A stretch of 64,000 bases of DNA from Amycolatopsis sp. GM8 (GTDB taxonomy: Bacteria > Actinomycetota > Actinomycetes > Mycobacteriales > Pseudonocardiaceae): NCBI RefSeq assembly GCF_021653975.1, contig NZ_JAJKFK010000009.1, forward strand, positions 210,045 to 274,044, given 5' to 3'. Position 1 is the stretch's first letter, and every line of letters starts with the position of its first letter. Below, one piece after another: positions 1 through 8,915 of the stretch. Made by a program: the position numbers and the translations under genes. The notes beneath the pieces are model-generated. The model saw only the letters and a list, made by a program, of their open reading frames with translations, was not told where the DNA came from and did no database searches.

Positions 1-1
1 C

Positions 2-1033
2 AATCTCCGTACCTCGACGCTGGACGACTACCTGTCGGTGATCGGCGCGCTGATCGGCTCGCTGTGCCTGGTGTGGTTGTGCTACAACCGCTTGCTGCCC
101 TTCTCCGGCCCGCTCGGCTTCGCGGTGTGCTGGTTCGTCGCATTCCTGGCCTTGTACGCGGTCGTCACCTCGTTGCGGCACGGCCGGCCCCAATTGGCCG
201 ATCGGATGATGGCGGTCGTGATGCACGCGGCGGCCATCATCGTCGTCGCGACCCTGGCGTACGTCGTCGTCAGCACCCTGTGGGGCGGCCGCGATGCCTT
301 GTCCCACTTGAACTTCTTCACCGAGGACCTGCGGAACACCGGCTCGCTGGACCCGCTCAGCAGCGGCGGCGTGCTCCACGCGCTGGTCGGGACGCTGGTC
401 GAGATCGCTATCTCGATCGTGATCGTGTTGCCGCTGGGGGTGCTCACGGCGGTGTATCTCAACGAAGTGGGCGGCCGGGCGGCGCAGATCGTCCGCACGG
501 TGGTGGAGGCGATGACCGCGCTGCCGGACATCCTCGCCGGTCTGTTCATCTACGTGTTACTGCTCCTGGTTCTCGGGTTCCAGTTCTCGGGTTTCGCGGC
601 GGCGGTGGCGCTTTCGGTGACGATGTTGCCGATCACCGCTCGCGCGGCCGAGGTCGTGCTGCGCGTGGTGCCGAACGGGCTGCGCGAGGCGAGCCTGGCG
701 CTTGGCGCGTCGCAGTGGCAGACGGTCTGGCGAGTCGTCCTGCCGACCGCGCGCGCGGGCCTGGCGACGGCACTGATCCTCGGTGTGGCCCGTGGTATCG
801 GGGAGACCGCCCCGGTGCTGCTCACCGCCGGATACGGGACCTACCTGAACGCCAACCCGTTCAGCGGGCCGATGGCCTCGCTGCCGCTGTTCGCCTACAC
901 GCTGTCCAAGTCGCCGTCCGAAATGGACGTCGCGCGCGGTTATGGCGGCGCGTCGGTGCTGCTCGTGCTGGTTGTGCTGCTGTTCGTGGTCGCGCGGGTG
1001 CTCGCCGGGCGCGGCCGGGAGGGTCGTCGATGA
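2..1033 (+). CDS. pstA: Phosphate ABC transporter permease PstA (5' end outside window)
   Basis: Integral membrane permease of the high-affinity phosphate importer, pairing with PstC and driven by PstB. The frame is open to the left edge, so the true start lies upstream; the first internal candidate is GTG 38. About six to seven hydrophobic segments are visible. The cytoplasmic coupling loop (EAA-type) is clear near codon 220 (REASLALGASQWQTVWRVVL), followed by the family motif GIGETAPVLLTAG. The PstS-like gene follows after about 50 bases in the same direction, which fits a pst operon whose pstC lies off the left end. Family assignment is secure; only the N-terminus is missing. Confidence 0.93.
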   Translation, partial: NLRTSTLDDYLSVIGALIGSLCLVWLCYNRLLPFSGPLGFAVCWFVAFLALYAVVTSLRHGRPQLADRMMAVVMHAAAIIVVATLAYVVVSTLWGGRDALSHLNFFTEDLRNTGSLDPLSSGGVLHALVGTLVEIAISIVIVLPLGVLTAVYLNEVGGRAAQIVRTVVEAMTALPDILAGLFIYVLLLLVLGFQFSGFAAAVALSVTMLPITARAAEVVLRVVPNGLREASLALGASQWQTVWRVVLPTARAGLATALILGVARGIGETAPVLLTAGYGTYLNANPFSGPMASLPLFAYTLSKSPSEMDVARGYGGASVLLVLVVLLFVVARVLAGRGREGRR

Positions 1034-1082
1034 GCGGCCGGAATTCAGTCGATCGGGAGTCCGCAGGCGTGGGAGAAGGAAA

Positions 1083-2759
1083 GTGTTGAACGAGATGCGG
1101 CGGCACCGATGGTGGCGCCCGATGGTGCGACTTGTGGCGATACTCGGCGCGGCAACGCTACTGATCGTGAGCGGTGGCCCCGGAGCGCCGGTGGCCGGCG
1201 CGGTGGGCGAGGCGATTTCGGGCAGTGGCTCGACGTGGAGCTTCCCCATGGTGAACCAGTGGCGGGCGGACGTCGCATCGCAGGGCACGAACGTCAACAT
1301 CGGGCCGGGCGGGTCGAGCGTCGGGCGTCAGCAGTTCGCCGATGGGATCACCGACTTCGGTGACTCCGACATCGCTTACCAGGGCAGGGATCTCCTCACC
1401 GGCCAGCAAGACGTGTCCATCCGTGCCTACGCCTATATTCCGGTCATCGCCGGTGGTACGTCGCTGATGTACCACCTGGAAGCCGGTGGGCAGCTGATCC
1501 GGAACGTGCGGCTGTCGGACCTCACCGTGGCCAGGATCTTCACCGGCAAGATCACCATGTGGAACGATCCGGCCATCACCGCGGACATGAACGGTCATGC
1601 GCTGCCGGCCAAGAAGATCCAGGTGATCGTCAACTCACAGGGCGCGGGTACGTCGTTCCAGTTCACCGACTGGCTGTCGAAGCGGCACCCGGATCTGTGG
1701 AAGGACTACGCCGGCAACAACGTGCCCACCTCCTACTACCCGATCAAGTTGCCCAACTTCTCGGGCCAGGCCGGTGACGACCGGATCGCCGCCACGATCG
1801 AGGGCCCGAACGCCGACGGAGCGATCAGCTTCGTCCAGTACTCGTACCCATTTTCGAAGGGCTGGCCGGTGGCCAAGGTGCTGAACCCAGGTGGCTACTA
1901 CACGGTGCCGACTCCGGGGAACGTCGCCTTCGCGCTCCAGAGCGCCCGTGTCGAGACCGCCAACCACGACCCCAAGGTGTACCTGACCCAGGATTTGTCG
2001 GGCGTCTACACGGCGGGCGACCCGCGGGTTTACCCGCTGTCATCCTACTCGTACATGATCATCCCGATCGACCCGAGCGACCCGCACGAGACTGAAGGCA
2101 AAGCACAGACCTTCGCGAACTTCTCCTACTACTCGTTGTGTAACGGGCAGGCGAAGGCGCCGGCGCTGGGCTACTCACCACTGCCGTACGTCCTGGTGCA
2201 AGCCGCGTTCGACCAGGTTCCGAACTACTCGAAGATGAAGCCGGAGTTCCACAGCAACCAGGACCCGAAGACCTGTGACAACCCGACCTTCGACAAGAAC
2301 AACCTCAACCGGAACCTGCTGGCCGAAACCGACCCGTTGCCGCCGCCCTGCGACAGGGTGGGGCAGGGACCGTGCGAGTCGAACGACCCCAATTCCCCCT
2401 CGTCCCGGAACCCGGCCGGTGGCGCGGGCGGCAACGGTAACGGCAACGGCGCGAACGGAAACGGAAATGGCAACGGCGCCAACGGAAACGGCGCGAACGA
2501 CGACGCTGCCAACGGCAACGCGAACGGCGACAACGCGGCCCAGGACGCCGCGCTGGGTCTCGGCCAGGACCAGAACGGCTCCGCGGATTCCGCGGTGGCC
2601 GGCACGTCGAGCCAGTTGGCGGCGTTCCGCGGTAGCGGGATGACCACGCTGCTGGGCGTGCTCGCGGCGATCGAACTGATTCTGGTGCTCCTGGTGCCCG
2701 CGCTCGTGCGGCGCGCGCTCGAGCGCCGGCAACAGGGGCAGAAAAATGGGAACGGCTGA
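1083..2759 (+). CDS. pstS: PstS-like phosphate-binding protein with C-terminal membrane anchor
   Basis: Periplasmic-binding-type protein placed where PstS belongs, directly after pstA. A signal peptide ending near residue 40 is followed by SGSGSTWSFPMV, the equivalent of the PstS phosphate loop, and a second loop with GAGTSFQF. Unusually, the binding domain is followed by a low-complexity Asn/Gly/Ala linker (about bases 2410-2560) and then a transmembrane helix with a basic tail, so it is anchored through its C-terminus and not as a lipoprotein as PstS usually is in actinobacteria. GTG 1083 is chosen because GGGAG lies 7 bases upstream; TTG 1086 or ATG 1095 are alternatives. Phosphate as ligand is inferred from family and context. 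Confidence 0.82.
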   Translation: MLNEMRRHRWWRPMVRLVAILGAATLLIVSGGPGAPVAGAVGEAISGSGSTWSFPMVNQWRADVASQGTNVNIGPGGSSVGRQQFADGITDFGDSDIAYQGRDLLTGQQDVSIRAYAYIPVIAGGTSLMYHLEAGGQLIRNVRLSDLTVARIFTGKITMWNDPAITADMNGHALPAKKIQVIVNSQGAGTSFQFTDWLSKRHPDLWKDYAGNNVPTSYYPIKLPNFSGQAGDDRIAATIEGPNADGAISFVQYSYPFSKGWPVAKVLNPGGYYTVPTPGNVAFALQSARVETANHDPKVYLTQDLSGVYTAGDPRVYPLSSYSYMIIPIDPSDPHETEGKAQTFANFSYYSLCNGQAKAPALGYSPLPYVLVQAAFDQVPNYSKMKPEFHSNQDPKTCDNPTFDKNNLNRNLLAETDPLPPPCDRVGQGPCESNDPNSPSSRNPAGGAGGNGNGNGANGNGNGNGANGNGANDDAANGNANGDNAAQDAALGLGQDQNGSADSAVAGTSSQLAAFRGSGMTTLLGVLAAIELILVLLVPALVRRALERRQQGQKNGNG

Positions 2760-2790
2760 CGTGCACGAGCACAGGGACGGGAGAACCACG

Positions 2791-5517
2791 GTGTTCGGGA
2801 AATCGGTGCGGCGCCGGGAGTTTCCCCGCCCGCTGCGGAAGTTCGGCGGGCTGGTCGCGGTACTGGTCCTGGTCGCCATGAGCATGGTCGTCATTCCGGC
2901 GAGCGCGGCACTGCCGGCGCCGCAGCAGGTCGCCGCGCCCGGTTCCTGTGACGGGTGCACGCAGACCCACCCGCTGACCACCTGGCAGATCGCCGACCCG
3001 AACGCGGATCCCAAGACCCTGACGAAGGTGACGACCGCGCCGGCGTCGGTGACCGTGTCGCAGCGGACGAACCTCCAGCAGCGGCAGGTCATCACGGTCG
3101 GCTGGAACGGGTTTATCCCGAGCGTCAACGGGGGTCCGAACCAGTTCGACGGGGTCAGCCTCGATCCCACCAACTTCCCGGTGGTGATCGTGGAATGCTG
3201 GGGTACCGACACCGGTGGGCAGAATGGTATGGACCCCACGCACTGCCAGGGACCTCCGTTTACGAACGGGGGACACCGGCTGCTCAGCCTGGGCGGAGGT
3301 GTCAAGGCCACGATGACGAACGATGCGAACGAAGTCGGCGCGGCAAATCCGACGGATATCAGCGGTGGAAACGCCATCACCGGCCCTGACACGCTGGGGT
3401 TCACGGCCGTGGACGGCACGCATTACAACATGATCGCCGAGGTCCCACCCAGCCTGAACGCGGACGCTACAGCGCCGTTGCCGGGCAACGCCCTTTCGAC
3501 ATTCAGTGACGCGACCGGTTCCCGGTCCGGTGTGGCGTTCGAAGTGCGCGGCGGCAGTGACATGCCGGTGCTGGGCTGCTCGAACCAACAGGCGTGCACC
3601 CTCGAGGTCATTCCGATCATCCGGCCGTACTGCAATCCGGATCTCTACACGGCAAACCCGGCGTTCAAGATCCTCGTCGGCACGAGGTGCCTGCAGGAGC
3701 CGGCCGCGACCGACGGCGCTCCGAACCCGTTTCTGACCGCCGACGGCTGGTGGCTTGCCGCGCAGTGGCAGAACCGGTTCTCGTTCCCCCTGCAGATGGC
3801 CCCGCGGCCTGGTGAGTGTCCGGTGGTGGACCAGCGGCCGACCGTCACGATCCAGGGATCCGAGGCGGCGCAGACGGCTGTGGCGGGGACCTGGAGCCCG
3901 TTCTTCTGCCTGGACCCGAAGAGTGCGTTCAAGCTGACCCAGACCGTGACGCCAGAGGACGCCGCGCGGACGGCGCTGACCACCGGCAGCGCGAACGCGA
4001 TCTTCACGTCTCAGCCGGTCACGGACTCGCCGCGTCCGGTGGTGCATGCCCCGGTGGCCGCCACGGGCTGGACGGTGGCGTACCTGGTCGACGACCAGAA
4101 CGGCCAGCAGTATCTGAACCTCACGTTGTCACCACTGCTGCTCGCCAAATTGATAACGAACTCCTACACCACCGACTTCGGGATCGAGCCGGCGATCGGT
4201 GGCAATCCGACGAGTTTGTTCCAGGATCCGGAGTTCGTGGCGCTCAACCCCGATTTCCATACGGCGGAGACCCGGGTGAACGTGACCTGGCTTTCTCAGG
4301 ACTCGGATCTGTTCACCGCGATGTTCGCCTATATCGACGCCGACCCTGATGCGCGCGCGTTCTTGGACGGGAAACCGGACCCGTTCAGCGGCATGGTGAT
4401 CAACCCGGCGTACCGGGGCCAGCTGCACCCGCCGCAGGCGGGTTACCAGCAACTCGACACCTTTGTGAATCCGCCGTCGAGCGTCAATGAAGCCTGCAAC
4501 GCCCTGCCGCTGAAGTTGTACGACCTAGCGGCACAGTATGCCATTTCCCTGGATGCGGCGGCACAAGACGTGCTCGGCCGGAAGGCGCCGTTCCAAATCT
4601 GCAAGGGTGGCGCTGCCGGCGTACCCGCATCGTGGGGAATCAACAACGACAGTCAGCGTATTGGCAGCCGGCATGTATTGGCGTTCACCAGCGTTCCGCT
4701 GGCGGAGCAGTACGGTCTGTCGATGGCCAGGCTGCAGTCGCATTCCGCGAATTCGCGGCCGGTCGCGCCATCCGGATGGGAGAGCACTGGCGGTTTCAGC
4801 ACCATCCAGGCCGCCTTGGGCTATACCAAGCAGGACAAGGCAACGGGCGTCACGTCGCCGGACTTCTCCATCTTCCCGTACAACAACGCGTATGCGGGTA
4901 TGACGCCGGTTTACGCGGCGGTGCCGACCTGCGGGCTGGATCCGGCGGAGGCCGGGCGCCTGGCGGACTTCCTGGACTTCGCCGCCGGCCCGGGCCAGAC
5001 CCCGGGGACACTGGCCGGGCAGCTGCCGCCGGGCTACGCCCCGCTGCCCACCGCCTACACCGACTACACGAAGACCGCGGCGGAAGCGGTGCGGCATCAG
5101 ACCTGCGCGGTTCCGCCGCCGCCCGCCGACCTGGCCGGGGCGGTGCGCGACGAGCTAGGCCTGCCCGCGCCCGGGTCGACCGGCGACTTCGGTAGTTTCG
5201 GCGGCTCCGGAGCAGGCAACACGAATGCGGCGAACGTGGCGGCCGGCGGCCCGGCTGCAGCCAACCCGGCCTTGGCGCCGAACGCCGGTGGCGCGCCCCC
5301 GGTGGCCACCGGCAAGCCGACGACGACGGCCGCGACCCGCGGGGCCGGCTCCCTGCTCGGCCGCTGGGGCCTGGCGGTGCTGCTGATCGTCGGTCTGGTG
5401 GCGGGGCTGCTGGTGCCGGTGGTGCGGGTGGCGGGACAACCCGGGCATCCGGTGCGGGTCTTCTTCGTCCGCGTCGGCCGATGGCTGAAGTCGGCCGTGC
5501 GGCGGGAATCGGTATGA
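2791..5517 (+). CDS. Very large secreted, C-terminally anchored protein of the pst cluster
   Basis: Predicted surface protein of about 908 residues: basic N-terminus, hydrophobic signal segment ending ASA, a long extracytoplasmic part, an Ala/Gly/Pro-rich linker and one C-terminal transmembrane helix (LAVLLIVGLVAGLLVPVV) with a basic tail. The stretch before the linker (SPDFSIFPYNNAYAGMTPVYAAVP) and the overall anchor design resemble the preceding PstS-like protein, which suggests a distant binding-protein relative, but no known family is clear to me. GTG 2791 has GGGAGA 6 bases upstream and gives a normal signal peptide. ATG 2746, overlapping the previous stop, would add 15 residues. The tight spacing points to cotranscription with pstA and the gene before it. 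Confidence 0.7.
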   Translation: MFGKSVRRREFPRPLRKFGGLVAVLVLVAMSMVVIPASAALPAPQQVAAPGSCDGCTQTHPLTTWQIADPNADPKTLTKVTTAPASVTVSQRTNLQQRQVITVGWNGFIPSVNGGPNQFDGVSLDPTNFPVVIVECWGTDTGGQNGMDPTHCQGPPFTNGGHRLLSLGGGVKATMTNDANEVGAANPTDISGGNAITGPDTLGFTAVDGTHYNMIAEVPPSLNADATAPLPGNALSTFSDATGSRSGVAFEVRGGSDMPVLGCSNQQACTLEVIPIIRPYCNPDLYTANPAFKILVGTRCLQEPAATDGAPNPFLTADGWWLAAQWQNRFSFPLQMAPRPGECPVVDQRPTVTIQGSEAAQTAVAGTWSPFFCLDPKSAFKLTQTVTPEDAARTALTTGSANAIFTSQPVTDSPRPVVHAPVAATGWTVAYLVDDQNGQQYLNLTLSPLLLAKLITNSYTTDFGIEPAIGGNPTSLFQDPEFVALNPDFHTAETRVNVTWLSQDSDLFTAMFAYIDADPDARAFLDGKPDPFSGMVINPAYRGQLHPPQAGYQQLDTFVNPPSSVNEACNALPLKLYDLAAQYAISLDAAAQDVLGRKAPFQICKGGAAGVPASWGINNDSQRIGSRHVLAFTSVPLAEQYGLSMARLQSHSANSRPVAPSGWESTGGFSTIQAALGYTKQDKATGVTSPDFSIFPYNNAYAGMTPVYAAVPTCGLDPAEAGRLADFLDFAAGPGQTPGTLAGQLPPGYAPLPTAYTDYTKTAAEAVRHQTCAVPPPPADLAGAVRDELGLPAPGSTGDFGSFGGSGAGNTNAANVAAGGPAAANPALAPNAGGAPPVATGKPTTTAATRGAGSLLGRWGLAVLLIVGLVAGLLVPVVRVAGQPGHPVRVFFVRVGRWLKSAVRRESV

Positions 5518-5563
5518 CACGGAGCCGGCCGGGCCACCGCGAGCACGACGTCGAGGAGCGAGC

Positions 5564-6490
5564 GTGACGACGACCGCACCGGATGAGCTCGAGGCGACCG
5601 GGGAGATATGGGCGCCGCCGCCCGAGCCGGCCAAACCGGCCCGCCCGCCACGCCGTCCGCTCAACTTCTGGTTCCGCCTGCTCAGCCAGTTCCTGCTGAT
5701 GCTCGCGGTCGGCCTGATCGGGCTGGCGGGGTACCTGATCGTGGTGACCCCGGTCCAGCAGAGCAACGACCAGGACCGGCTGTATGCCACCTACCGGGAA
5801 CAACTCGCCGCGGCGACCGCGCCGACCGGCGGCCTGATCGACCCCGGACTGCCGGTCGCGCTGCTCGCCATTCCCGGCCTCGGCTTCAACCAGGTGGTGG
5901 TGCAGGGCACCGCGTCGGGAGACCTCGAGGCAGGACCGGGCCACCTGCGCAACACCCCGCTGCCGGGCCAGGCGGGCACCTCGGTGATCTACGGCAAGTC
6001 GGCCACCTTCGGGGCGCCGTTCCAGCAGATCGACCGGCTCCAGGCCGGCGACCGCATCGAGGTGACCACCGGCCAAGGGGCGTTCACCTACCGGGTCATC
6101 GACGTCCGCCGTCCCGGCGACCCGTCGCCCAGCACGCTTGCCAAGGGCGCCGGGCGGCTGACCCTGGTCACCTCGCAGGGCGCGAACCTGCTGCAGCGCG
6201 GCGACATCCTGCTGGTGGACGCCGATCTGCTGGACCAGCCGCAACCGACCCCGTCCGGCCAGCCGAGCCTCATCCCGCGGGAGGAGCTGGCGATGGAGTC
6301 CAACATGGCGATCGCGAACCTCGGGTTGGTCCTCTGGTTGCAGGCGCTGGGCCTGGCGCTGGCCGGTGTCGTCTGGGCCCGGCAGCGCTGGGGCAAGCGC
6401 GAAGCCCTCGTCGTCGGTGTGCCGATCGTGGTGGCGATCGTCTGGAACCTCTACGAGACCGTCGGTCAGCTGCTGCCCAACCTGGTCTGA
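5564..6490 (+). CDS. Sortase-fold membrane protein lacking catalytic Cys and His
   Basis: Membrane protein of 308 residues: proline-rich cytoplasmic N-terminus, one TM helix (about 40-62), a sortase-like beta-barrel domain (about 95-220) and two C-terminal TM helices. The pattern is that of actinobacterial sortases (LRNTPLPGQAGTSVIYG; FGAPFQQIDRLQAGDRIEV; LTLVTS). However, the His of the usual GH motif is Lys (YGKSAT), and the Cys of the TLVTC motif is Ser (LTLVTS). Transpeptidation is therefore unlikely; a scaffolding or binding role for the two anchored proteins encoded upstream is an inference. GTG 5564 has GAGGAG upstream. It is the last gene of the cluster before a terminator. Confidence 0.78.
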   Translation: MTTTAPDELEATGEIWAPPPEPAKPARPPRRPLNFWFRLLSQFLLMLAVGLIGLAGYLIVVTPVQQSNDQDRLYATYREQLAAATAPTGGLIDPGLPVALLAIPGLGFNQVVVQGTASGDLEAGPGHLRNTPLPGQAGTSVIYGKSATFGAPFQQIDRLQAGDRIEVTTGQGAFTYRVIDVRRPGDPSPSTLAKGAGRLTLVTSQGANLLQRGDILLVDADLLDQPQPTPSGQPSLIPREELAMESNMAIANLGLVLWLQALGLALAGVVWARQRWGKREALVVGVPIVVAIVWNLYETVGQLLPNLV

Positions 6491-6527
6491 ACCTGTGCTC
6501 GCGGTAGCCCCGCCGCACTGGAAAAGG

Positions 6528-6563
6528 ACCGCCGCGACCAGTGTGGTTCCTGGTCGCGGCGGC
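6528..6563. terminator. Bidirectional hairpin terminator
   Basis: A 13-bp GC-rich perfect stem (CCGCCGCGACCAG / CTGGTCGCGGCGG) with an 8-base loop lies between the convergent ends of the sortase-like gene (+) and the HAF-repeat gene (-). A short T-run follows on the plus strand and GAAAAGGA precedes it, so it can serve both directions. Confidence 0.8.
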
Positions 6564-6586
6564 CGGTTTTCACGCTGGTGCCGGGG

Positions 6587-7627
6587 TCACCGGTTCCAGC
6601 GCACCGCCTGGAAGCCGCTGGTCGCGCTGTCCGAGCCACCGACGATCAGGGAACCGTCGGAGTTGAGGCCGAAGGCCGCGCTGGTCGCGCCGGCGGGCGC
6701 ACCGGGCAGCGTGCCCAGGTCGATGGTCCGGCCGCGCTGCCACAGCACGGCGTGGGCGCCGCCGTCGGCCGCCAGGTCCGCGCGGCCCACGATGTCACCG
6801 TTGTCGTTGATCGCGTTGGCGTTGCTGAAGTTGCCGCCGAGGGTGCCGAGGTCGGTGACGGTGCCGTTGGTGTTCCAGCGCACCGCGTGCGAGCCGCCGT
6901 CCGGCGTGTTCGAACGGCCGACGACCACCCCCGCGCAGTTGATCGAAGTGGGGGCCGAAGCGCCGCCCAGGCCACCGAGGTCGGTGACGGTGCCGTCGGT
7001 GTTCCACCGTGCCGCGTGGGTGCCGGAGGCTCCGACGATCACGCCCGAGATGTTGATCCCGGTGGCCGAGCCGAAGAAGTCGCCCGGCAGGGTGCCCAGG
7101 TCGGTGACGGTGCCGTCGGTGTTCCAGCGCACGGCGTGGGAGGTGCCGTCGGTCGCCGTGGAGCGGCCGACGACGACGCCACGGTCGTTGATCGCGTTCG
7201 CCTCGGTGAAAGTCCCGCCGAGTCCGGCCAGGACGGTGCTGGTTCCGTCCTTGTTCCACTCCACGGCGCGGAAGGTGCCGTTGGCCGCGGCGGAGCGGCC
7301 GACGACGACGCCGTAGTCGTTGATGCCGTGCGCCTCGCTGTTCACGTCGCCGGGCAGGATGCCCAGATCGGTGATCGCGCCCTTGGCGGTCCATCGGGCC
7401 GCATGCGAGAACCCTGTGGAGTCGAACACGCGGCCGGCGCTCACGCCGTACGCGTTCGCCGCGCTGGCCTGTCCGTTGATGCTTCCGGACAGCGTGCCCA
7501 ACGTGTGGATGGACGTGGCGGCCTCGGCCGGCGCGATGGTGCCGACCGCCAGCACGGCCGCCGCGGCAGCGGTGATGGCGAGTGCGGAACGACGGCCGAA
7601 GGACGGGGATCTTCTGTCGGTGTCCAC
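6587..7627 (-). CDS. Secreted HAF-repeat protein
   Basis: Secreted protein of 346 residues with a Tat-like or Sec signal peptide (RRSPSFGRRSALAITAAAAA, cleavage near AEA). The mature part consists of about seven repeats of 40-48 residues with the pattern LGxLPG...AxxIN..GVVVGRS...HAVRWNxDG, the extracellular HAF repeat. The repeats probably form a beta-propeller-like or solenoid domain; the biochemical role is unknown. GTG 7627 is preceded by AAGGAAA at proper spacing. It lies downstream of the PstS-like gene in the same direction but behind a strong hairpin, so it is probably a separate unit. One repeat (GASGTHAARW) is short by a few residues. Confidence 0.85.
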   Translation of the reverse strand: MDTDRRSPSFGRRSALAITAAAAAVLAVGTIAPAEAATSIHTLGTLSGSINGQASAANAYGVSAGRVFDSTGFSHAARWTAKGAITDLGILPGDVNSEAHGINDYGVVVGRSAAANGTFRAVEWNKDGTSTVLAGLGGTFTEANAINDRGVVVGRSTATDGTSHAVRWNTDGTVTDLGTLPGDFFGSATGINISGVIVGASGTHAARWNTDGTVTDLGGLGGASAPTSINCAGVVVGRSNTPDGGSHAVRWNTNGTVTDLGTLGGNFSNANAINDNGDIVGRADLAADGGAHAVLWQRGRTIDLGTLPGAPAGATSAAFGLNSDGSLIVGGSDSATSGFQAVRWNR

Positions 7628-7670
7628 CGATTTTCCTTTCCCGGAATGGGGATTCGTGAGGGGAGAACAA

Positions 7671-7697
7671 CCGGACGGCGCGGAGCGCGCCGTCCGG
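7671..7697 (-). terminator. Hairpin downstream of PstS-like gene
   Basis: A perfect 12-bp inverted repeat (CCGGACGGCGCG with a 3-base loop) is followed on the minus strand by TTGTT. A second GC-rich hairpin (CGGCGGCC / GGGCCGCCG) lies about 15 bases before it near 7710-7730. It would end transcripts from the PstS-like gene, or attenuate read-through into the HAF gene. Confidence 0.6.
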
Positions 7698-7777
7698 GAA
7701 TAGCTGATGGCCGGCGGCCACAGGGCCGCCGCCCACCAGGTCGTGCGTCAGTTATGTGGTGCTCTGTGGTGCGGTGA

Positions 7778-8788
7778 TCAGATGTGCTCGGCGAAACCGC
7801 AGACCGAGCTGGTGTGGCCCGGCAGCAGGCCGAAGCCTTCGCGGGTCACCTCGTTCTGCCCGGCGGTGCTGCAGACCCAGCCGTTGACGCCGGTGCCGTC
7901 ACCGAGCAGCGGCTGCAGGGCGGTCGGCACCGAGAAGTTGCCGGCGTTGCGGGTCACCAGGTACACCGGACGGAAGCCGACGAAGCCCGTGGTGTTGAGC
8001 TTGATCTGCGTGGACAGGTTCGTCGGGAAGGTGGACCGGGCCTTCGAGAACGGCGCGACGGCGTCGGCGTTGTTCGCGATCTGAGTCGGGTCGTGCTCCT
8101 GCACCGTGGCGACGCAGGCACCCAGGTCCGCGTCGGTGATGCCCAGCTGGCTCTCGAAGAACGACCGGGTGCCCGAGCCCGCCTGCGGGATCTTCGGCTG
8201 GATGGTGCCGGCGCTGCCGCCCACCTGGTTCCAGTTGGTGGTCTGGCACTTGTAGATCGAGGCCAGCTGGGCGTTGGTCAGCGCGGGCGCACCGTGGCTG
8301 GCCACGGCGTTCGACAGCGCGTACCGGACCTCGTCCTCCGCGACCGGGATGAACAGCAGCGGGTTGGTGCCGATGGTGTCGCCGGTCTGGGGCTTACGCG
8401 AGGAACGCGCGAGGTCGATCTTGGCCGGGTTGGCGGTGTCGGCCTTCAGGTCCGCGATGCCCTCGCTGGAACCGTTCGACCGCTGGATCGAAACGCCCGG
8501 CTTGACGGTGATGCTGTCGTGGATCACCAGGGGCTGGATCGCCGGGTCGTTCGGGCCCGTGCCGGTCGGCTTCGTGGCGTTCCACGAGTCGAACTTCTTG
8601 GCCGGGCTCGTGGCGTTGTACAGCGCGGCGAAGTTGTTGCCGAGGAACTCGATCGTGTCCGAGCCGACGGCGGTGATGTCGGTCGCCGCGACGGCCTGGG
8701 GCGGGTCTGCCGAGGCCGGCGTGATCATCGCCGTAGTCAGCGCGGCCGCGCTGGCGACCAGCGCGGCGAGCTTGACAACTTTGCGCAT
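7778..8788 (-). CDS. Secreted PstS-like phosphate-binding protein
   Basis: Binding protein of 336 residues with a Sec signal (MRKVVKLAALVASAAAL, cleavage near ASA) and no lipobox or C-terminal anchor, so it is predicted to be free in the medium or wall. PstS-type loops are visible: GSDTIEF near the mature N-terminus, QRSNGSSEGI, DLARSSR and GSGTRSFF. Two cysteine pairs (YKCQTT/GACVAT and WVCSTA/VCGF) may form disulfides. ATG 8788 has AGGGAG 8 bases upstream; an upstream ATG at 8854 lacks a site. The promoter region carries 11-bp direct repeats like PHO boxes, so induction by phosphate starvation is likely. A broken homologue lies divergently just upstream. Confidence 0.85.
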   Translation of the reverse strand: MRKVVKLAALVASAAALTTAMITPASADPPQAVAATDITAVGSDTIEFLGNNFAALYNATSPAKKFDSWNATKPTGTGPNDPAIQPLVIHDSITVKPGVSIQRSNGSSEGIADLKADTANPAKIDLARSSRKPQTGDTIGTNPLLFIPVAEDEVRYALSNAVASHGAPALTNAQLASIYKCQTTNWNQVGGSAGTIQPKIPQAGSGTRSFFESQLGITDADLGACVATVQEHDPTQIANNADAVAPFSKARSTFPTNLSTQIKLNTTGFVGFRPVYLVTRNAGNFSVPTALQPLLGDGTGVNGWVCSTAGQNEVTREGFGLLPGHTSSVCGFAEHI

Positions 8789-8862
8789 TGAATGAACTCC
8801 CTGTTTCTTCAACGGAATGTTCACCCCTGTTGGGGGCAGCTCAAAGCGTGCCAAGGAATAAC

Positions 8863-8882
8863 CGACGTAACCACGACGTAAC
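8863..8882 (-). promoter_or_regulatory. Paired GTTACGTCG repeat, 11-bp spacing
   Basis: The 9-mer GTTACGTCG (minus strand) occurs twice with starts exactly 11 bp apart, between the PHO-like box and the start of the PstS-like gene. An 11-bp direct repeat is the geometry of PhoP operators in actinobacteria, although the sequence is only a loose match to the GTTCACC core. Confidence 0.45.
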
Positions 8883-8915
8883 GGGGAAGGGATAGTTCTT
8901 GGGCACCACCGTGCG

